Positions 9,033 to 19,154 of a DNA stretch of 64,000 nucleotides are shown one piece after another; within the stretch, counting starts at the first letter, position 1, and every line of letters starts with the position of its first letter. A program made the position numbers and the translations under genes. The notes beneath the pieces are model-generated. The model worked only from the letters and a program-made list of their open reading frames with translations. It was not told the DNA's origin and did not search any database. Origin of the DNA: Algoriphagus machipongonensis (lineage in GTDB: Bacteria > Bacteroidota > Bacteroidia > Cytophagales > Cyclobacteriaceae); contig NZ_CM001023.1 of the NCBI RefSeq assembly GCF_000166275.1, positions 992,001 through 1,056,000 of the forward strand, written 5' to 3'.

Positions 9033-9110
9033 AAGGAGGAGAATATCAAAATCCTCCTCCTTCAATATCTATTAAAGAGCCTGTCTTTAGTTTTAGACAG
9101 GCTCTTTTTA
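9033..9110. terminator. double hairpin, bidirectional terminator between convergent genes
   Basis: A first hairpin pairs AAGGAGGAG (9033-9041) with CTCCTCCTT (9054-9062). A second, perfect 13-bp stem pairs AAAGAGCCTGTCT (9074-9086) with AGACAGGCTCTTT (9095-9107). Its flanks are T-rich on the right and A-rich on the left, so it can terminate the helicase gene rightward and the M28 peptidase gene leftward. Confidence 0.9.
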
Positions 9111-9114
9111 TTAT

Positions 9115-10611
9115 TTATCTAGTACCTCTGGTATTTGTGCCATCAACACGAAGTCTGTTTTCTCTGTTGGCTACATCCCAAGCTGTATAGAAAATCAATC
9201 TAGCTCTTTTCTCCATCAAAGGGAATTCGATTTTGTCCACGGTATCAGTAACTTGGTGGTAATCGTCATGTACTCCATTGAAAAAGAAAGCGATCGGAAT
9301 ATTGTGTTTGGCAAAGTTGTAATGATCAGATCTATAGTAGAATCTGTTAGGATCATCTTCTGCATCGTATCTATAATCCAGAATCAAGTCAGTATACGTG
9401 ATGTTGTTATACTCTAGGATCTTTTTCAGGTCAGTAGAAAGCATATCAGATCCGATTACATAAACGAAATCCGTATTGGTTGAATCTTGATATTCATAAT
9501 CAATTCTGCCTACCATGTCCACATTAAAGTCTACCACAGTGTTTTCCAATGGGAAAATTGGGTTGTCAGAGTAAAATGCCGAACCCAATAGACCTTTTTC
9601 TTCTCCTGTTACATTTAGGAAAAGGATAGATCTTCTTGGTCTATGGCCATCCTTAGCAGCAGTAGCAAAAGCTTCAGCTATTTCCATGACAGAAACAGTT
9701 CCGGAACCATCATCGTCTGCACCGTTAAAAATTTCTCCTGTGCTGCTTACTCCTACGTGGTCATAGTGAGAAGAAATAACCATGATTTCTTCTTTTTTGT
9801 CTGTTCCTTCTAAAAATGCAAGGATGTTAGAGGATTCCACTTCCTCAATTTTCTTTTTGATTTGATAGGAAGCTTTTTGGGCTTTAATGGATTCAGGATT
9901 GGATTTCGCTGCTTCTTTTAACTCTTCAACTGGAGTGTCAAACAATTCAGCCATTTTGTCTGAGCTCACCATGAACATCGGTCTCTGTTCTACTTCTGAA
10001 GGGAAACCTACTCTGCCTTTTCCGGCTAATGTTTTGTAACGGTTTGCGACTCTATCGAAGTTGGCTTGACCTTCCATAGAAACTATTACAATGCCTTTTG
10101 CACCAGCATCCATCACCTTTTTGATCAAATCGTTTGATCTAACACCTACTGCCCAGATACCTACTAATTTGTCAGCTACTTCTACTTTTGCTAGGTTCTC
10201 ATCACTCACAAGTCCCAAGAACACCAATTCGGTTTTTTCGGTTTTTTTCATGTCACCGTCGCCAACGAAGACAAAATCCTCGTTATTGACTAGTTTGTTT
10301 CTGCCGATTTTTAGGTTCACTTCTTCAAAAGAAGTACTCACCAAATCAACCTTTTGAAGGTATCCACCATCTACAGGCCCTTCAAGTCCTAGATTTTTAT
10401 AGAAGTTTACGATGTACTCAGCAGCCATTTTTTGTTCTTCTGAGCCAGTATCACGTCCCTTCATCTCATCTGAAGCCAGATAAGTAAGGTTTTTGGTAAG
10501 ATCTTCTGCAGTAATGGTGTTTGCATACTTTACTTGCAGAGGAGTCTGAGCCATTGATGGAACAGAAAGGCCAAATGCCAATGCTCCCATCAGAAACAAG
10601 CTTTTATTCAT
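9115..10611 (-). CDS. secreted M28 family metallopeptidase
   Basis: 498 residues with a Sec signal peptide (MNKSLFLMGALAFGLSVPSMA-Q). Residues about 100-230 fit an inserted PA-like domain. The C-terminal part is the M28 zinc peptidase: SHYDHVG near 281, GADDDGSG near 297, GEEKGLLGS near 336, DMVGR near 365 and a final DDYHQVTDT supplying the last histidine. All expected zinc ligands and the catalytic Glu are present. It probably removes N-terminal residues from peptides in the periplasm or outside the cell. Monocistronic; the minus strand carries a TATTTTTG -7 box at 10671-10664. Confidence 0.92.
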   Translation of the reverse strand: MNKSLFLMGALAFGLSVPSMAQTPLQVKYANTITAEDLTKNLTYLASDEMKGRDTGSEEQKMAAEYIVNFYKNLGLEGPVDGGYLQKVDLVSTSFEEVNLKIGRNKLVNNEDFVFVGDGDMKKTEKTELVFLGLVSDENLAKVEVADKLVGIWAVGVRSNDLIKKVMDAGAKGIVIVSMEGQANFDRVANRYKTLAGKGRVGFPSEVEQRPMFMVSSDKMAELFDTPVEELKEAAKSNPESIKAQKASYQIKKKIEEVESSNILAFLEGTDKKEEIMVISSHYDHVGVSSTGEIFNGADDDGSGTVSVMEIAEAFATAAKDGHRPRRSILFLNVTGEEKGLLGSAFYSDNPIFPLENTVVDFNVDMVGRIDYEYQDSTNTDFVYVIGSDMLSTDLKKILEYNNITYTDLILDYRYDAEDDPNRFYYRSDHYNFAKHNIPIAFFFNGVHDDYHQVTDTVDKIEFPLMEKRARLIFYTAWDVANRENRLRVDGTNTRGTR

Positions 10612-10820
10612 CTTGATTATAATTAGGGTTTTATTTTCAGTGTAAAAGATCTTTTCAAAGGGCCAAAAATAGGCTTTTCAAGTAGATCTATTTCACCGGT
10701 CGAAATTTTCTGCTTCAAAACTAGATAAATTTTTAACCCCGCAAACAACCGTTTGTCAATATGGTTATAAAGGTTGTTAAAATTTTGAATCTCTAAAAAG
10801 CTTTATCTCTCAAGAAATTG

Positions 10821-10828
10821 TACCTTTG
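10821..10828 (+). promoter_or_regulatory. -7 promoter element of gcvP
   Basis: TACCTTTG (followed by C) is an exact match to the Bacteroidota -7 box, 58 bases before the gcvP start codon. No clear -33 TTG stands at the usual distance. I looked in this 275-base spacer for a glycine riboswitch and saw none. Confidence 0.5.
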
Positions 10829-10886
10829 CACTTTGAAAAACAAGGGCAAGTTTTAACCCAAATATTCATTCTACCCTACGTTCTTT

Positions 10887-13775
10887 ATGAAGATCAACCT
10901 GTCAAACGCTGTACCATTCGAAAACAGACACAATGCACCAACTGAGGCGGAAATCGCTGAAATGTTGGAGAAAATCGGAGCTAGCTCACTCGAGGAGTTA
11001 ATCGACCAAACAGTTCCAAAATCCATTCAACTTGAAAAACCGCTGGATTTACCTTCCGCGCAGCTTGAAACGGATTTTTTGGTGGAGTTTAAAAAACTCG
11101 CATCAAAGAACAAGGTTTTAAAATCCTTCATTGGATTAGGGTATTACGACACATTTGTACCAGGGGTTATCTTGAGAAATGTGCTCGAAAATCCAGGATG
11201 GTATACTGCTTATACTCCTTATCAAGCAGAAATAGCACAAGGTAGATTGGAAGCTTTGATTAATTTCCAGACAGTTGTCATGGAATTGACAGGGATGGAA
11301 TTAGCAAATGCCTCTCTTTTAGATGAAGGTACTGCAGCAGCAGAAGCTATGGGTATGTTGTTTTCTTCAAAAGCCAGAGATAAGAAAACTGCCAGCAAGT
11401 TTTTTGTTGATGAAAAAGTCTTCCCACAAACCAAAGCTGTTTTAGAAACTCGCGCTGAACCTATCGGCGTAGAGATTGTTTATGGATCGATTGATCAATT
11501 GGATGTGACTGACCCAAGCTTATTTGGTGTTTTATTCCAATATCCAGATTCAGATGGATTAGTTCGTGATTATTCTGCCATTGTTGCCGCAGCTAAAGAA
11601 AATAATGTAAAGACAGCTTTTGCAGCTGACTTACTTGCTTTGACGATATTGACACCTCCAGGGGAAATGGGGGCTGATGTGGTAGTTGGTACTGCACAGC
11701 GACTAGGTGTACCAATGGGTTATGGTGGGCCTCACGCGGGATACTTTGCTACAAAAGAGGAGTTCAAAAGACAGATCCCAGGAAGGATCATCGGAGTTTC
11801 TTTGGACCGTGCAGGAAACAAAGCCTACAGAATGGCTCTTCAAACTCGAGAGCAGCATATTAAAAGAGAGAGAGCAACATCCAATATTTGTACCGCGCAG
11901 GTTCTATTGGCGGTAATGTCAAGCTTTTATTCTGTTTATCATGGCCCTCAAGGCTTGAAAAATATTGCATTAAGAACACATGGCCTTGCTAAGTTAACGG
12001 CTAAAGGTTTGGCGGAATTAGGCTTCGAGCTTGGGAATAAAGAGTTTTTTGATACGATCAAGGTAACATTGAGTTCTCATGATCAAGCGCATTTTTCTTC
12101 CATTGCTGTTGGAGCAGGAATGAATTTCCGATATGCTGAAAATGAGGTTTTTATCGCTTTTGATGAAACAAAATCATTGGAGGACGCTCAGGCTGTTGTC
12201 GATGTATTTGCAAAAGCATCTGGCAAAGACACGGTTAATTTAGCCCCTCATGCAGAAGAGTTGACTTTGGAACTTCCAGAAAGTTTGACAAGAACTTCTG
12301 AATACTTAACGCACCCTGTGTTTAATAGCTTCCATACAGAGCATGAGATGCTTCGCTACATCAAGCGTTTGGAAGCGAAGGATCTTTCTTTGGTTCATTC
12401 GATGATTTCATTGGGCTCTTGTACTATGAAATTGAATGCTACAGCTGAAATGATTCCTGTTACCTGGCCAGAATTTGGTCAGATGCATCCTTTTGCTCCT
12501 ATGGCTCAAACAGCAGGATATCAAGAGTTATTTGCGAATTTAGAGAGATGGTTATCTGAAATTACCGGTTTTGCAGGTACTTCCCTTCAGCCTAATTCTG
12601 GAGCGCAGGGAGAATTTGCAGGATTGATGGTGATAAGAGCCTATCACCAAAACAATGGTGATCACCATAGAAATATAGTGTTGATTCCAACTTCAGCACA
12701 TGGTACCAATCCGGCTTCTGCAGTAATGGCAGGAATGAAAGTGGTGTTGGTGAAATGTGACGAAAAAGGAAATATTGACATTGAAGACCTGAAAGCAAAA
12801 GCAGAAGCTCATTCTGAAAACCTTTCTAGCTTAATGGTTACTTACCCATCTACTCACGGAGTATTTGAAGAGGCGATTAAAGAAATCTGTGCTACCATTC
12901 ATCAGCATGGTGGTCAGGTTTACATGGATGGAGCTAATATGAACGCTCAAGTTGGTTTGACTAGCCCAGGGAATATTGGGGCTGACGTTTGTCACTTGAA
13001 TTTGCATAAAACCTTCTGTATTCCTCACGGTGGAGGTGGACCAGGCATGGGCCCAATCTGTGTGGCGAGCCATTTAGTACCCTTCTTACCAGGAAATCCT
13101 TTAGTCAAAACAGGAGGTAAAAACCCGGTAAGCTCTATTTCAGCCGCTCCTTACGGTAGTGCAAGTATTTTACCGATCTCTTATGCTTACATCGCAATGA
13201 TGGGTGGAGAAGGCCTTAAAAATGCTACTAAGATGGCGATTTTGAATGCTAACTATATCAAAGAGAGATTGAGTGGGTATTATCCTATACTTTATACTGG
13301 AACGCAAGGAAGAGCTGCTCACGAGATGATTGTAGATTGTCGAGGCTTTAAAGAAGTTGGTGTGGAAGTTGAAGATATCGCTAAGCGATTGATGGATTAT
13401 GGTTTCCATGCTCCTACAGTTTCTTTTCCCGTGGCAGGAACCTTGATGATTGAGCCAACAGAGTCAGAAACAAAAGCTGAATTAGATAGATTTTGTGATG
13501 CATTAATTTCGATCAGAGCTGAAATTCAGGAGATTGAAGATGGCAAAGTAGATAAGGAATTAAATGTATTGAAAAATGCACCGCATACAGCTTCCATGGT
13601 GTTGGAAGGCGAGTGGACCATGCCTTACTCAAGAGAAAAGGCGGTATTCCCTATTGATTATGTAAAAGAAAACAAGTTCTGGCCAAGTGTAAGAAGAATC
13701 GATTCTGCTTACGGAGACAGAAACTTAGTTTGTAGCTGTATCCCAGTAGAAGATTATGCAAGTGAAGAGGCATAA
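10887..13775 (+). CDS. gcvP: glycine dehydrogenase (decarboxylating), P-protein of the glycine cleavage system
   Basis: 962 residues, the normal length of the single-chain P-protein with both homologous halves. It decarboxylates glycine with pyridoxal phosphate and passes the aminomethyl group to lipoyl-GcvH. The PLP lysine is K708 in [18 protein letters not shown], followed by the glycine-rich loop. The N-terminal half shows the paralogous but inactive copy ([22 protein letters not shown]). It is monocistronic; gcvT and gcvH are not in the window. The neighbouring lipA makes the lipoyl cofactor used by the same system, which may be coincidence because it is on the opposite strand. Confidence 0.97.
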   Translation: MKINLSNAVPFENRHNAPTEAEIAEMLEKIGASSLEELIDQTVPKSIQLEKPLDLPSAQLETDFLVEFKKLASKNKVLKSFIGLGYYDTFVPGVILRNVLENPGWYTAYTPYQAEIAQGRLEALINFQTVVMELTGMELANASLLDEGTAAAEAMGMLFSSKARDKKTASKFFVDEKVFPQTKAVLETRAEPIGVEIVYGSIDQLDVTDPSLFGVLFQYPDSDGLVRDYSAIVAAAKENNVKTAFAADLLALTILTPPGEMGADVVVGTAQRLGVPMGYGGPHAGYFATKEEFKRQIPGRIIGVSLDRAGNKAYRMALQTREQHIKRERATSNICTAQVLLAVMSSFYSVYHGPQGLKNIALRTHGLAKLTAKGLAELGFELGNKEFFDTIKVTLSSHDQAHFSSIAVGAGMNFRYAENEVFIAFDETKSLEDAQAVVDVFAKASGKDTVNLAPHAEELTLELPESLTRTSEYLTHPVFNSFHTEHEMLRYIKRLEAKDLSLVHSMISLGSCTMKLNATAEMIPVTWPEFGQMHPFAPMAQTAGYQELFANLERWLSEITGFAGTSLQPNSGAQGEFAGLMVIRAYHQNNGDHHRNIVLIPTSAHGTNPASAVMAGMKVVLVKCDEKGNIDIEDLKAKAEAHSENLSSLMVTYPSTHGVFEEAIKEICATIHQHGGQVYMDGANMNAQVGLTSPGNIGADVCHLNLHKTFCIPHGGGGPGMGPICVASHLVPFLPGNPLVKTGGKNPVSSISAAPYGSASILPISYAYIAMMGGEGLKNATKMAILNANYIKERLSGYYPILYTGTQGRAAHEMIVDCRGFKEVGVEVEDIAKRLMDYGFHAPTVSFPVAGTLMIEPTESETKAELDRFCDALISIRAEIQEIEDGKVDKELNVLKNAPHTASMVLEGEWTMPYSREKAVFPIDYVKENKFWPSVRRIDSAYGDRNLVCSCIPVEDYASEEA

Positions 13776-13806
13776 CCTTCATTGATTACAGATTGTTTAG
13801 ATAGAG

Positions 13807-13833
13807 AAAGGCTGCCAATTGGCAGCCTTTTTT
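13807..13833 (+). terminator. terminator of gcvP
   Basis: AAAGGCTGCC-AATT-GGCAGCCTTT is a perfect 10-bp stem with a 4-base loop, continuing into six T in total. It begins 31 bases after the stop codon. Confidence 0.92.
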
Positions 13834-13913
13834 GTTAGCTTTTTGATGGCTCGGTTATCTAAACTCGTATTCGAAATCTCCAGTATTCTTCAAGCCAATA
13901 TTATACCTTGAAG

Positions 13914-13945
13914 CAAAAAAAAGCACATTGTGAAATGTGCTTTTT
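13914..13945 (-). terminator. terminator of lipA
   Basis: AGCACAT and ATGTGCT (13922-13928 and 13935-13941), extended by A/T pairs, form a hairpin followed on the minus strand by a run of T. It lies 22 bases after the lipA stop. Confidence 0.85.
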
Positions 13946-13967
13946 AATAAATCGAATAAAATATCAT

Positions 13968-14846
13968 TTAGACATTGACATGTCTTTCGGCATGGTATGA
14001 GGATCTCACTAATGGGCCTGATTCTACGTATTTCAATCCTCTTTTTAATCCTTCTTCTCTATACATATCAAAGATCTCTGGGTGAATAAATTCAGCTACT
14101 TCAATATGCATTTTTGTAGGTTGAAGATATTGGCCTAAAGTTAGGATGTCACAGCCATTTTCAGCCAAATCATCCATTGCTTTAAAAACCTCCTCTTGAG
14201 TCTCTCCAAGGCCTAGCATAATCCCAGTTTTGGTTCTCTTACCATATTCCTTGGTCAATTTGATTTGTTCCAAAGATCTGGCATATTTTGCTTGAGGTCT
14301 TACTCTTCTATATAAACTCTCTACAGTCTCCATGTTATGAGAAACTACTTCCTGGCCTCCTTCAATCATTCTGTAAAGAGCTTCCCATTTTGATTTCACA
14401 TCAGGAATAAGAGTTTCTATGGTAGTTTCAGGACAAAGTTCTTTGGTTTGAACAACTGTCTGATACCAAATTTCAGCACCTCTATCTTTCAGTTCATCTC
14501 TATTGACGGAAGTAAGTACAGCATGCTTCACTCCCATGAGCTGGATAGCTTCAGCAACGCGTCTTGGTTCGTCTTGATCATATTCAGGTGGTCTTCCTGT
14601 GGCTACGGCACAAAAAGAGCAAGATCTGGTACAAACATTTCCCAAAATCATAAAAGTAGCGGTGCCAGCTCCCCAGCACTCACCCATATTTGGGCAATTC
14701 CCACTTTCACAGATTGTGTGTAATTTATGTTCATCTACCAATTTTCGGACCTTGGCATATTCTTTTCCGATAGGAAGCTTCACTCTCAACCAATCTGGTT
14801 TTTTTCTACGAGTAGCCTCTTCAGAAATAACAGGTAATTCGATCAT
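13968..14846 (-). CDS. lipA: lipoyl synthase
   Basis: 292-residue radical SAM enzyme that inserts two sulfurs into protein-bound octanoyl groups. The auxiliary cluster cysteines are C46, C51 and C57 ([12 protein letters not shown]). The radical SAM cluster is C72, C76 and C79 (CTRSCSFC). The C-terminal [11 protein letters not shown] carries the conserved serine. Length and start agree with the family. A good promoter lies 18 bases upstream of the start codon. Monocistronic. Confidence 0.97.
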   Translation of the reverse strand: MIELPVISEEATRRKKPDWLRVKLPIGKEYAKVRKLVDEHKLHTICESGNCPNMGECWGAGTATFMILGNVCTRSCSFCAVATGRPPEYDQDEPRRVAEAIQLMGVKHAVLTSVNRDELKDRGAEIWYQTVVQTKELCPETTIETLIPDVKSKWEALYRMIEGGQEVVSHNMETVESLYRRVRPQAKYARSLEQIKLTKEYGKRTKTGIMLGLGETQEEVFKAMDDLAENGCDILTLGQYLQPTKMHIEVAEFIHPEIFDMYREEGLKRGLKYVESGPLVRSSYHAERHVNV

Positions 14847-14863
14847 GGGATTGTGATTTTTTG

Positions 14864-14894
14864 CAAAGTTACGCTAGCAAGCTGGAAAACCCAA
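14864..14894 (-). promoter_or_regulatory. promoter of lipA
   Basis: On the minus strand TTG (14894-14892), exactly 20 bases, then TAACTTTG (14871-14864) followed by C. Both boxes fit the Bacteroidota consensus. The predicted leader is very short, about a dozen bases. Confidence 0.7.
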
Positions 14895-14900
14895 TTTCCA

Positions 14901-15629
14901 TTACTGTCTAAATCCGTAAAAGAAGGTGAAATAGACTGATTGGAATAATTGCCTGTTTTCAGCGGTAGGTATTAAAGGTATTTCTTTGTTGAAACCCTCA
15001 AGCATGTATCCAAGTTCCAATCCGGTTACATTACTTCTAAAAACACCAAATTCGAAATTTAAAGCAGCTTTTAGATTGGCTCCTATAGCAAATTCAGATT
15101 GGCCTATTCCTTGAAATAAACTACCTGTTCCCAATATGTTAAACCTGCTTTGGTGGACTTCAGGGTCATATTGCTCAGTCACAGTTTCTACCCGATTTAG
15201 TGCGTATTCTATATAATATGGGGCAATTAGTCCAAATGAAGGGCCAATAGCTGCAAGGGCAGAAACTTGTACTCCTTGGTTTGGGGCTTTCTTAAATAAG
15301 ACGATTTCCCTACCGTACTGTGGACGAATGGAATAGAGGTAATTAGATTTGCCGTAGATATAGCTGTTTCCTAATACAGTATTGTATCTTTCTTCCTTAG
15401 GGTTCTTGACATTGGATAGCTCAATAGCCAGGAAACTAAACTGATCATCAGTTATTCTTGTTCCTACTTTAAAAACAAAGCCACCAATAAGTCCTCCATT
15501 CGTGTTTTTGTTTACACCCAAGAGGTATTCTTTATCGTAATCATAATTACCAATGTCCTCTCTCTGGGCGAAAGAGTCAATCGTTGATAAGATGATAAGT
15601 AGTGGAACTATTAATTTCAGCTTGGTCAT
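14901..15629 (-). CDS. predicted outer-membrane beta-barrel protein of unknown function
   Basis: 242 residues beginning with a Sec signal peptide (MTKLKLIVPLLIILSTIDSFAQ). The rest alternates short hydrophobic and polar stretches ending in aromatic residues, and closes with SVYFTFFYGFRQ. An aromatic C-terminal strand is typical of outer-membrane barrels. It contains phrases such as KEYLLGVNKNTNGGLIGGF and SYIYGKSNYLYSIRPQYG that I associate with conserved but uncharacterised Bacteroidota proteins. Located upstream of lipA on the same strand but lipA has its own promoter. No function is assigned. Confidence 0.75.
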   Translation of the reverse strand: MTKLKLIVPLLIILSTIDSFAQREDIGNYDYDKEYLLGVNKNTNGGLIGGFVFKVGTRITDDQFSFLAIELSNVKNPKEERYNTVLGNSYIYGKSNYLYSIRPQYGREIVLFKKAPNQGVQVSALAAIGPSFGLIAPYYIEYALNRVETVTEQYDPEVHQSRFNILGTGSLFQGIGQSEFAIGANLKAALNFEFGVFRSNVTGLELGYMLEGFNKEIPLIPTAENRQLFQSVYFTFFYGFRQ

Positions 15630-15700
15630 TCGATTTGGACGAAAATATTACCCTATTTTTGGAATATAATTATTTAAACTGATTTTAAAAGTAAGAGTTT

Positions 15701-16105
15701 ATGCCAACTATAAAAAGTTCATATTTAGGAAATTTAAGGACAGAGTCAGTGCATGTACAGTCTGGAACAGAGATTTTGACGGATGCACCGGTGGATAATA
15801 ATGGGAAAGGAGAGAAGTTTTCTCCTACAGACTTGGTTTCCAGTGCATTGGCATCTTGTATGGTAACCATTATGGGTATCGTTGCTGCACGTGATGGTGT
15901 AGAGCTTACTGGATTGTCATGGGAAGTGACAAAAGTGATGCAAAGTGCTCCTCGTAAAATACAGGAGATCATTGTTGATTTTAGTTGGGAAAACCCGGTT
16001 ACTGAGCCATCTATGGTTCAGAAATTGAAAAATGCTGCCAAAACATGTCCTGTGGCATTGAGTTTGGACCCTTCTATAAAGCAAACAATAAATTTTAATT
16101 TCTAG
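15701..16105 (+). CDS. OsmC family thiol peroxidase-like protein
   Basis: 134 residues with the OsmC/Ohr fold signature SPTDLVSSALASCMVT (C53) and the second redox cysteine in KTCPVALSL (C116). Both cysteines needed for peroxide reduction are present, so it is likely active against organic hydroperoxides in the cytoplasm. It belongs to the YhfA/OsmC-like branch rather than clear Ohr. The serine deaminase gene follows after 38 bases and may be co-transcribed. Confidence 0.9.
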   Translation: MPTIKSSYLGNLRTESVHVQSGTEILTDAPVDNNGKGEKFSPTDLVSSALASCMVTIMGIVAARDGVELTGLSWEVTKVMQSAPRKIQEIIVDFSWENPVTEPSMVQKLKNAAKTCPVALSLDPSIKQTINFNF

Positions 16106-16143
16106 AAATTCTAGATCTAAAACCTCATTAAAACTGTTGGTCT

Positions 16144-17052
16144 ATGTGTTATTTATTTGAGTCATTTAAGGGGTGGAAAAGCTATTGCGAAGAAAAGCAG
16201 GTTTCACTGCCAGAATCCGTAATAGAGTATGAAGTAGAGCAGAAAAATGCCGAATCAGAGACGATCAAGGCCGGTTTGTTGAATGCCTATCAGGTGATGA
16301 AGGATGCTGTGAAGACTGGGCTAACCGAAGAAATGACATCCAGATCGGGAATGATAAATAACGGGGCTAAAAAAGTATTTAATCATCCACTATCAGTTCT
16401 TTCCCCAGAATTCCAAAAATTAATCGCCAGAGCTTTGGCAGCTAAAGAAGTGAATTCATGTATGGGGAGAGTAGTTGCTGCTCCAACAGCAGGGGCATCT
16501 GGGATTCTACCAGGTACTTTGGTGACTTTACAGGAAATTCATGGATTTGAGGATCATGAAATAGTGGATGGCTTACTGGTAGGGGCTGGTATTGCGCTCA
16601 TTATTGAGGAGAAAGCGAGTTTAGCAGGTGCTGTAGGAGGCTGTCAGGCTGAAACAGGTTCTGCCGCAGCGATGGCCGCAGGGGCGATGGTATATTGCCT
16701 AGGAGGAAGTACTGATCAGGTGTTTAATGCTGTGGCCATCACGATCCAGTGTATGCTAGGCCTAGTCTGTGATCCAGTTGCCGGACTTGTTGAAGTTCCC
16801 TGTGTGGTAAGAAATGCCAGTGCTGCTTCGATAGCATTTAGCTCTTCCCAAATCGCCATAGCTGATGTTGACTCAGTAATCCCTGTTGATGAGTGCGTAG
16901 ACGCGATGGGAGAGATTGGAGCTTCCATGGAAAGCAGATATAAAGAAACTGCTATGGGTGGATTGGCTGCCACTTTAACAGGTCAAAATATTTCTAAAAA
17001 GGTGCTTATTCAGGATATAGAAATATTGCCTGATGAGGAATTACCGGAGTAG
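16144..17052 (+). CDS. sdaAA: L-serine ammonia-lyase, iron-sulfur dependent, alpha chain
   Basis: 302 residues matching the alpha (C-terminal) half of iron-sulfur serine deaminases, which convert L-serine to pyruvate and ammonia. Conserved segments: NSCMGRVVAAPTAGASG, GGCQAETGSAAAMAAGA and VCDPVAGLVEVPC, which supply the cysteines for the 4Fe-4S cluster. The beta domain is not fused and no beta-chain gene is adjacent, so it must be elsewhere. The start MCYLFESFKGW fits the family. Its 3' end overlaps the convergent small membrane protein gene by 12 bases. Confidence 0.92.
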   Translation: MCYLFESFKGWKSYCEEKQVSLPESVIEYEVEQKNAESETIKAGLLNAYQVMKDAVKTGLTEEMTSRSGMINNGAKKVFNHPLSVLSPEFQKLIARALAAKEVNSCMGRVVAAPTAGASGILPGTLVTLQEIHGFEDHEIVDGLLVGAGIALIIEEKASLAGAVGGCQAETGSAAAMAAGAMVYCLGGSTDQVFNAVAITIQCMLGLVCDPVAGLVEVPCVVRNASAASIAFSSSQIAIADVDSVIPVDECVDAMGEIGASMESRYKETAMGGLAATLTGQNISKKVLIQDIEILPDEELPE

Positions 17053-17499
17053 ATTTTGGAATAGAGGGATTTCTAAAATCTGATCAATACTTAGGCTAAA
17101 AATAGACGCCCAGAATAGTGCACTAAAGAGCATATTTAAATAGATATGCCTTTTTTTTGCTCCAAATGAAACCATGATCAAGGTGCCACCGATTGGAGTT
17201 AATACCAAGGGGGTGATGATAGCAATTCCAATTTCGCCATACTTTTTCCACAAGCTTACTAGTCTCCGGTTTTTTTTGGAGAAGATCGGTTTGTCTTTAC
17301 TGAAGCGTAGTTTTAGGTACTCTTTAAATTTGTTTCCGACTAGGGTAAAGAGCAAAACACTGGTCATCATCCCTGCAACGGTTACAAAAATAGAACCTAG
17401 GACTCCATAGCCAGCAGCTGAACCTAGCACGGGTCCAGCAATAAATTTGAAAAGGCTTAAAAAGTAAATTCCCAGAAATTTAATGAGAGATTCACTCAT
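17041..17499 (-). CDS. small multi-pass membrane protein
   Basis: 152 residues with about four hydrophobic segments. One is glycine-rich (GPVLGSAAGYGVLGSIFVTVAG), and a later one contains ITPLVLTPIGGTLIMVSFG. A basic cytosolic loop (KKNRRLVSLWKKYG) separates the two pairs. It resembles the small SNARE-associated/DedA-like membrane proteins but I do not recognise a defined family. I start it at the ATG complementary to 17497-17499, which overlaps the stop codon of the antiporter gene (ATGA), so the two are translationally coupled. A role linked to the exchanger is possible but only inferred. Confidence 0.8.
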   Translation of the reverse strand: MSESLIKFLGIYFLSLFKFIAGPVLGSAAGYGVLGSIFVTVAGMMTSVLLFTLVGNKFKEYLKLRFSKDKPIFSKKNRRLVSLWKKYGEIGIAIITPLVLTPIGGTLIMVSFGAKKRHIYLNMLFSALFWASIFSLSIDQILEIPLFQNLLR

Positions 17500-18434
17500 A
17501 GTAAGAAGAAGAGATAGGTGCAATAACCAATAAGTAAAATCAAGCCTTCGATGAAGCTGATCCTCATTTTAGTTCTTATCAATGGAAATAAAATCAAAGT
17601 AAATCCTATCATCCAAAGGAAATCTGACTGAAGGAATTCATCAGATACCCCAATCGGTTTGATGATGGCTGTGATTCCTAAGATGGATAAAACATTCATG
17701 ATATTACTTCCTAAAATGTTTCCTATCGCCATATCGGTTTTTTTAGAAAGTGCGGCCATGATAGAAGTGATTAACTCAGGAAGGCTTGTTCCGATTGCAA
17801 TGATGGTAATGCCGATTACTCTTTCAGAAACCCCGAATTCTCTGGAGATTTTTACCGCATTATTAACTAATAATTCAGATCCAATATAAAGTCCTACAAT
17901 TCCTCCTAGAAACAAAGAGATGGCAACCAACCAGCTATAACCTTTGACTTGTTCTACTTCTTCTTCTCCCTCAGATCCTTCGGCTAATCCTTGGTCTGTG
18001 TATTTAAAAAGGTAAAGGTTAAAGCCTATAAATAGGGAAAACAATAAAATTCCTTCCCATAGCTCGATCATCCCATTATAGCTGACAGCATAAAATAGAA
18101 GTGTTACTAAAACAGTGATAAAGTAATCGAAACGTAGTGTGCTTTTCCTTATAAGGATAGGGTAAAATAACCCGCTAATTCCTAGCACCATACCAATATT
18201 GGCGATGTTGGAACCAATAACATTTCCTACTGAAATATCACTATTCCCTTTCAAAGCAGCATTAACACTGACTAGTAATTCAGGGGCTGAAGTACCAAAT
18301 GCAACAATAGTTAAACCTATAAGGCCGGCGCTCATTCCTAACTTTACAGCGATGGCAGAAGCTCCATCAACAAGGATTTTTCCGCCATAAAGCAAAATGA
18401 TAAGGCCTAAGCCCAATAGAACATATTCCATCAT
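17496..18434 (-). CDS. calcium/sodium antiporter (CaCA family, YrbG-like)
   Basis: 312-residue inner-membrane exchanger with around ten hydrophobic segments. The two inverted alpha repeats are visible: GTSAPELLVSVNAAL followed by NVIGSNIANIG, and GTSLPELITSIMAAL followed by NILGSNIMNVL. The GTSxPE and GSNxxN elements bind the ions. A charged loop (GSEGEEEVEQVK) joins the halves. The start is set at MMEYVLLGLGLI; upstream in-frame sequence is basic, non-hydrophobic and overlaps upp. Order on the minus strand is upp - antiporter - small membrane protein, with tight spacing, so they likely form an operon. Confidence 0.92.
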   Translation of the reverse strand: MMEYVLLGLGLIILLYGGKILVDGASAIAVKLGMSAGLIGLTIVAFGTSAPELLVSVNAALKGNSDISVGNVIGSNIANIGMVLGISGLFYPILIRKSTLRFDYFITVLVTLLFYAVSYNGMIELWEGILLFSLFIGFNLYLFKYTDQGLAEGSEGEEEVEQVKGYSWLVAISLFLGGIVGLYIGSELLVNNAVKISREFGVSERVIGITIIAIGTSLPELITSIMAALSKKTDMAIGNILGSNIMNVLSILGITAIIKPIGVSDEFLQSDFLWMIGFTLILFPLIRTKMRISFIEGLILLIGYCTYLFFLL

Positions 18435-18439
18435 ATTTA

Positions 18440-19090
18440 TTAAAGTTTCGGGCCGAATGCTAAATCTCCTGCATCTCCAAGACCTGGGACAATATAGAAA
18501 AGCTTGTTGAGCTTCTCGTCTAAGGTTCCTAGCCATAAAGAATAAGGGATTTCTTTAAGGTTATTTTGAATATGGGCTATTCCCTCAGGTGCTGCAAATG
18601 CAGCAGCTATATGTATTTTTTTTGGCTTTCCGTGAGTTAGGAGCGTTTCAATAGTTTTAATAATGGACTTTCCTGTAGCCAGCATAGGGTCAGCTATGAT
18701 TATTTCCTTACCTTCTAAAGAAGGACTAGCGTGATATCCTAACTTAATGCTGACCTCATTTTCATTGCTGTCTTCCTCTCTGAAAGCTCCAATAAATCCG
18801 CTTTCCGCTTTATCAAAGAAATTTAAGAAGCCTTGATAGAATGGTAGAGACGCTCTTAGCACAGAAATAATGACAGGCTGGCTAATTAGTGAATACTCTT
18901 TTGTTTTTTCTAAAGGGCTTTCTACCTCCACTTGAGTAAAGTCCATGTCTTTTGAAATCTCATAGGCCAAGACTTCTCCTAGTCTTTCCAGATTTTTCCT
19001 GAAGCGCATACGATCCTTTTGTAGCTCTTTATCTCTCAGTTCCAAAAGGAACTGGTTGGCGACAGAAGTATTTTGCGAAAGAATAAACAT
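18440..19090 (-). CDS. upp: uracil phosphoribosyltransferase
   Basis: 216 residues. The PRPP-binding loop is DPMLATGKS and the uracil-binding end is VPGLGDAGDLAFG. SVLRASLPF corresponds to the conserved RAG(L/A) region. It salvages uracil to UMP. It heads a probable operon with the antiporter gene, six bases downstream. The OmpA terminator at 19100-19135 isolates it from the preceding gene; its own promoter must lie in or near that hairpin, as only 64 bases separate the two coding regions. Confidence 0.95.
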   Translation of the reverse strand: MFILSQNTSVANQFLLELRDKELQKDRMRFRKNLERLGEVLAYEISKDMDFTQVEVESPLEKTKEYSLISQPVIISVLRASLPFYQGFLNFFDKAESGFIGAFREEDSNENEVSIKLGYHASPSLEGKEIIIADPMLATGKSIIKTIETLLTHGKPKKIHIAAAFAAPEGIAHIQNNLKEIPYSLWLGTLDEKLNKLFYIVPGLGDAGDLAFGPKL

Positions 19091-19099
19091 GGTACGAAG

Positions 19100-19135
19100 A
19101 TAAAATAAAACCCGGCTCTTTTGAAGCCGGGTTTT
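19100..19135 (-). terminator. terminator of the downstream OmpA gene
   Basis: AAAACCCGGCT (19107-19117) and AGCCGGGTTTT (19125-19135) form a perfect 11-bp stem with a 7-base loop. The minus-strand continuation is T-rich (TTTTATTTTA). Confidence 0.9.
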
Positions 19136-19154
19136 ATACTTATTGAAATTTATC

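Noticed and set aside
10612-10886. Glycine riboswitch in front of gcvP
   Set aside because: I saw no paired aptamer-like conserved segments; only a -7 promoter box is supported.
16097-16110. AATTTCTAGAAATT palindrome after the OsmC gene as a terminator
   Set aside because: It is AT-rich, short and has no T tract; the adjacent genes are probably co-transcribed.
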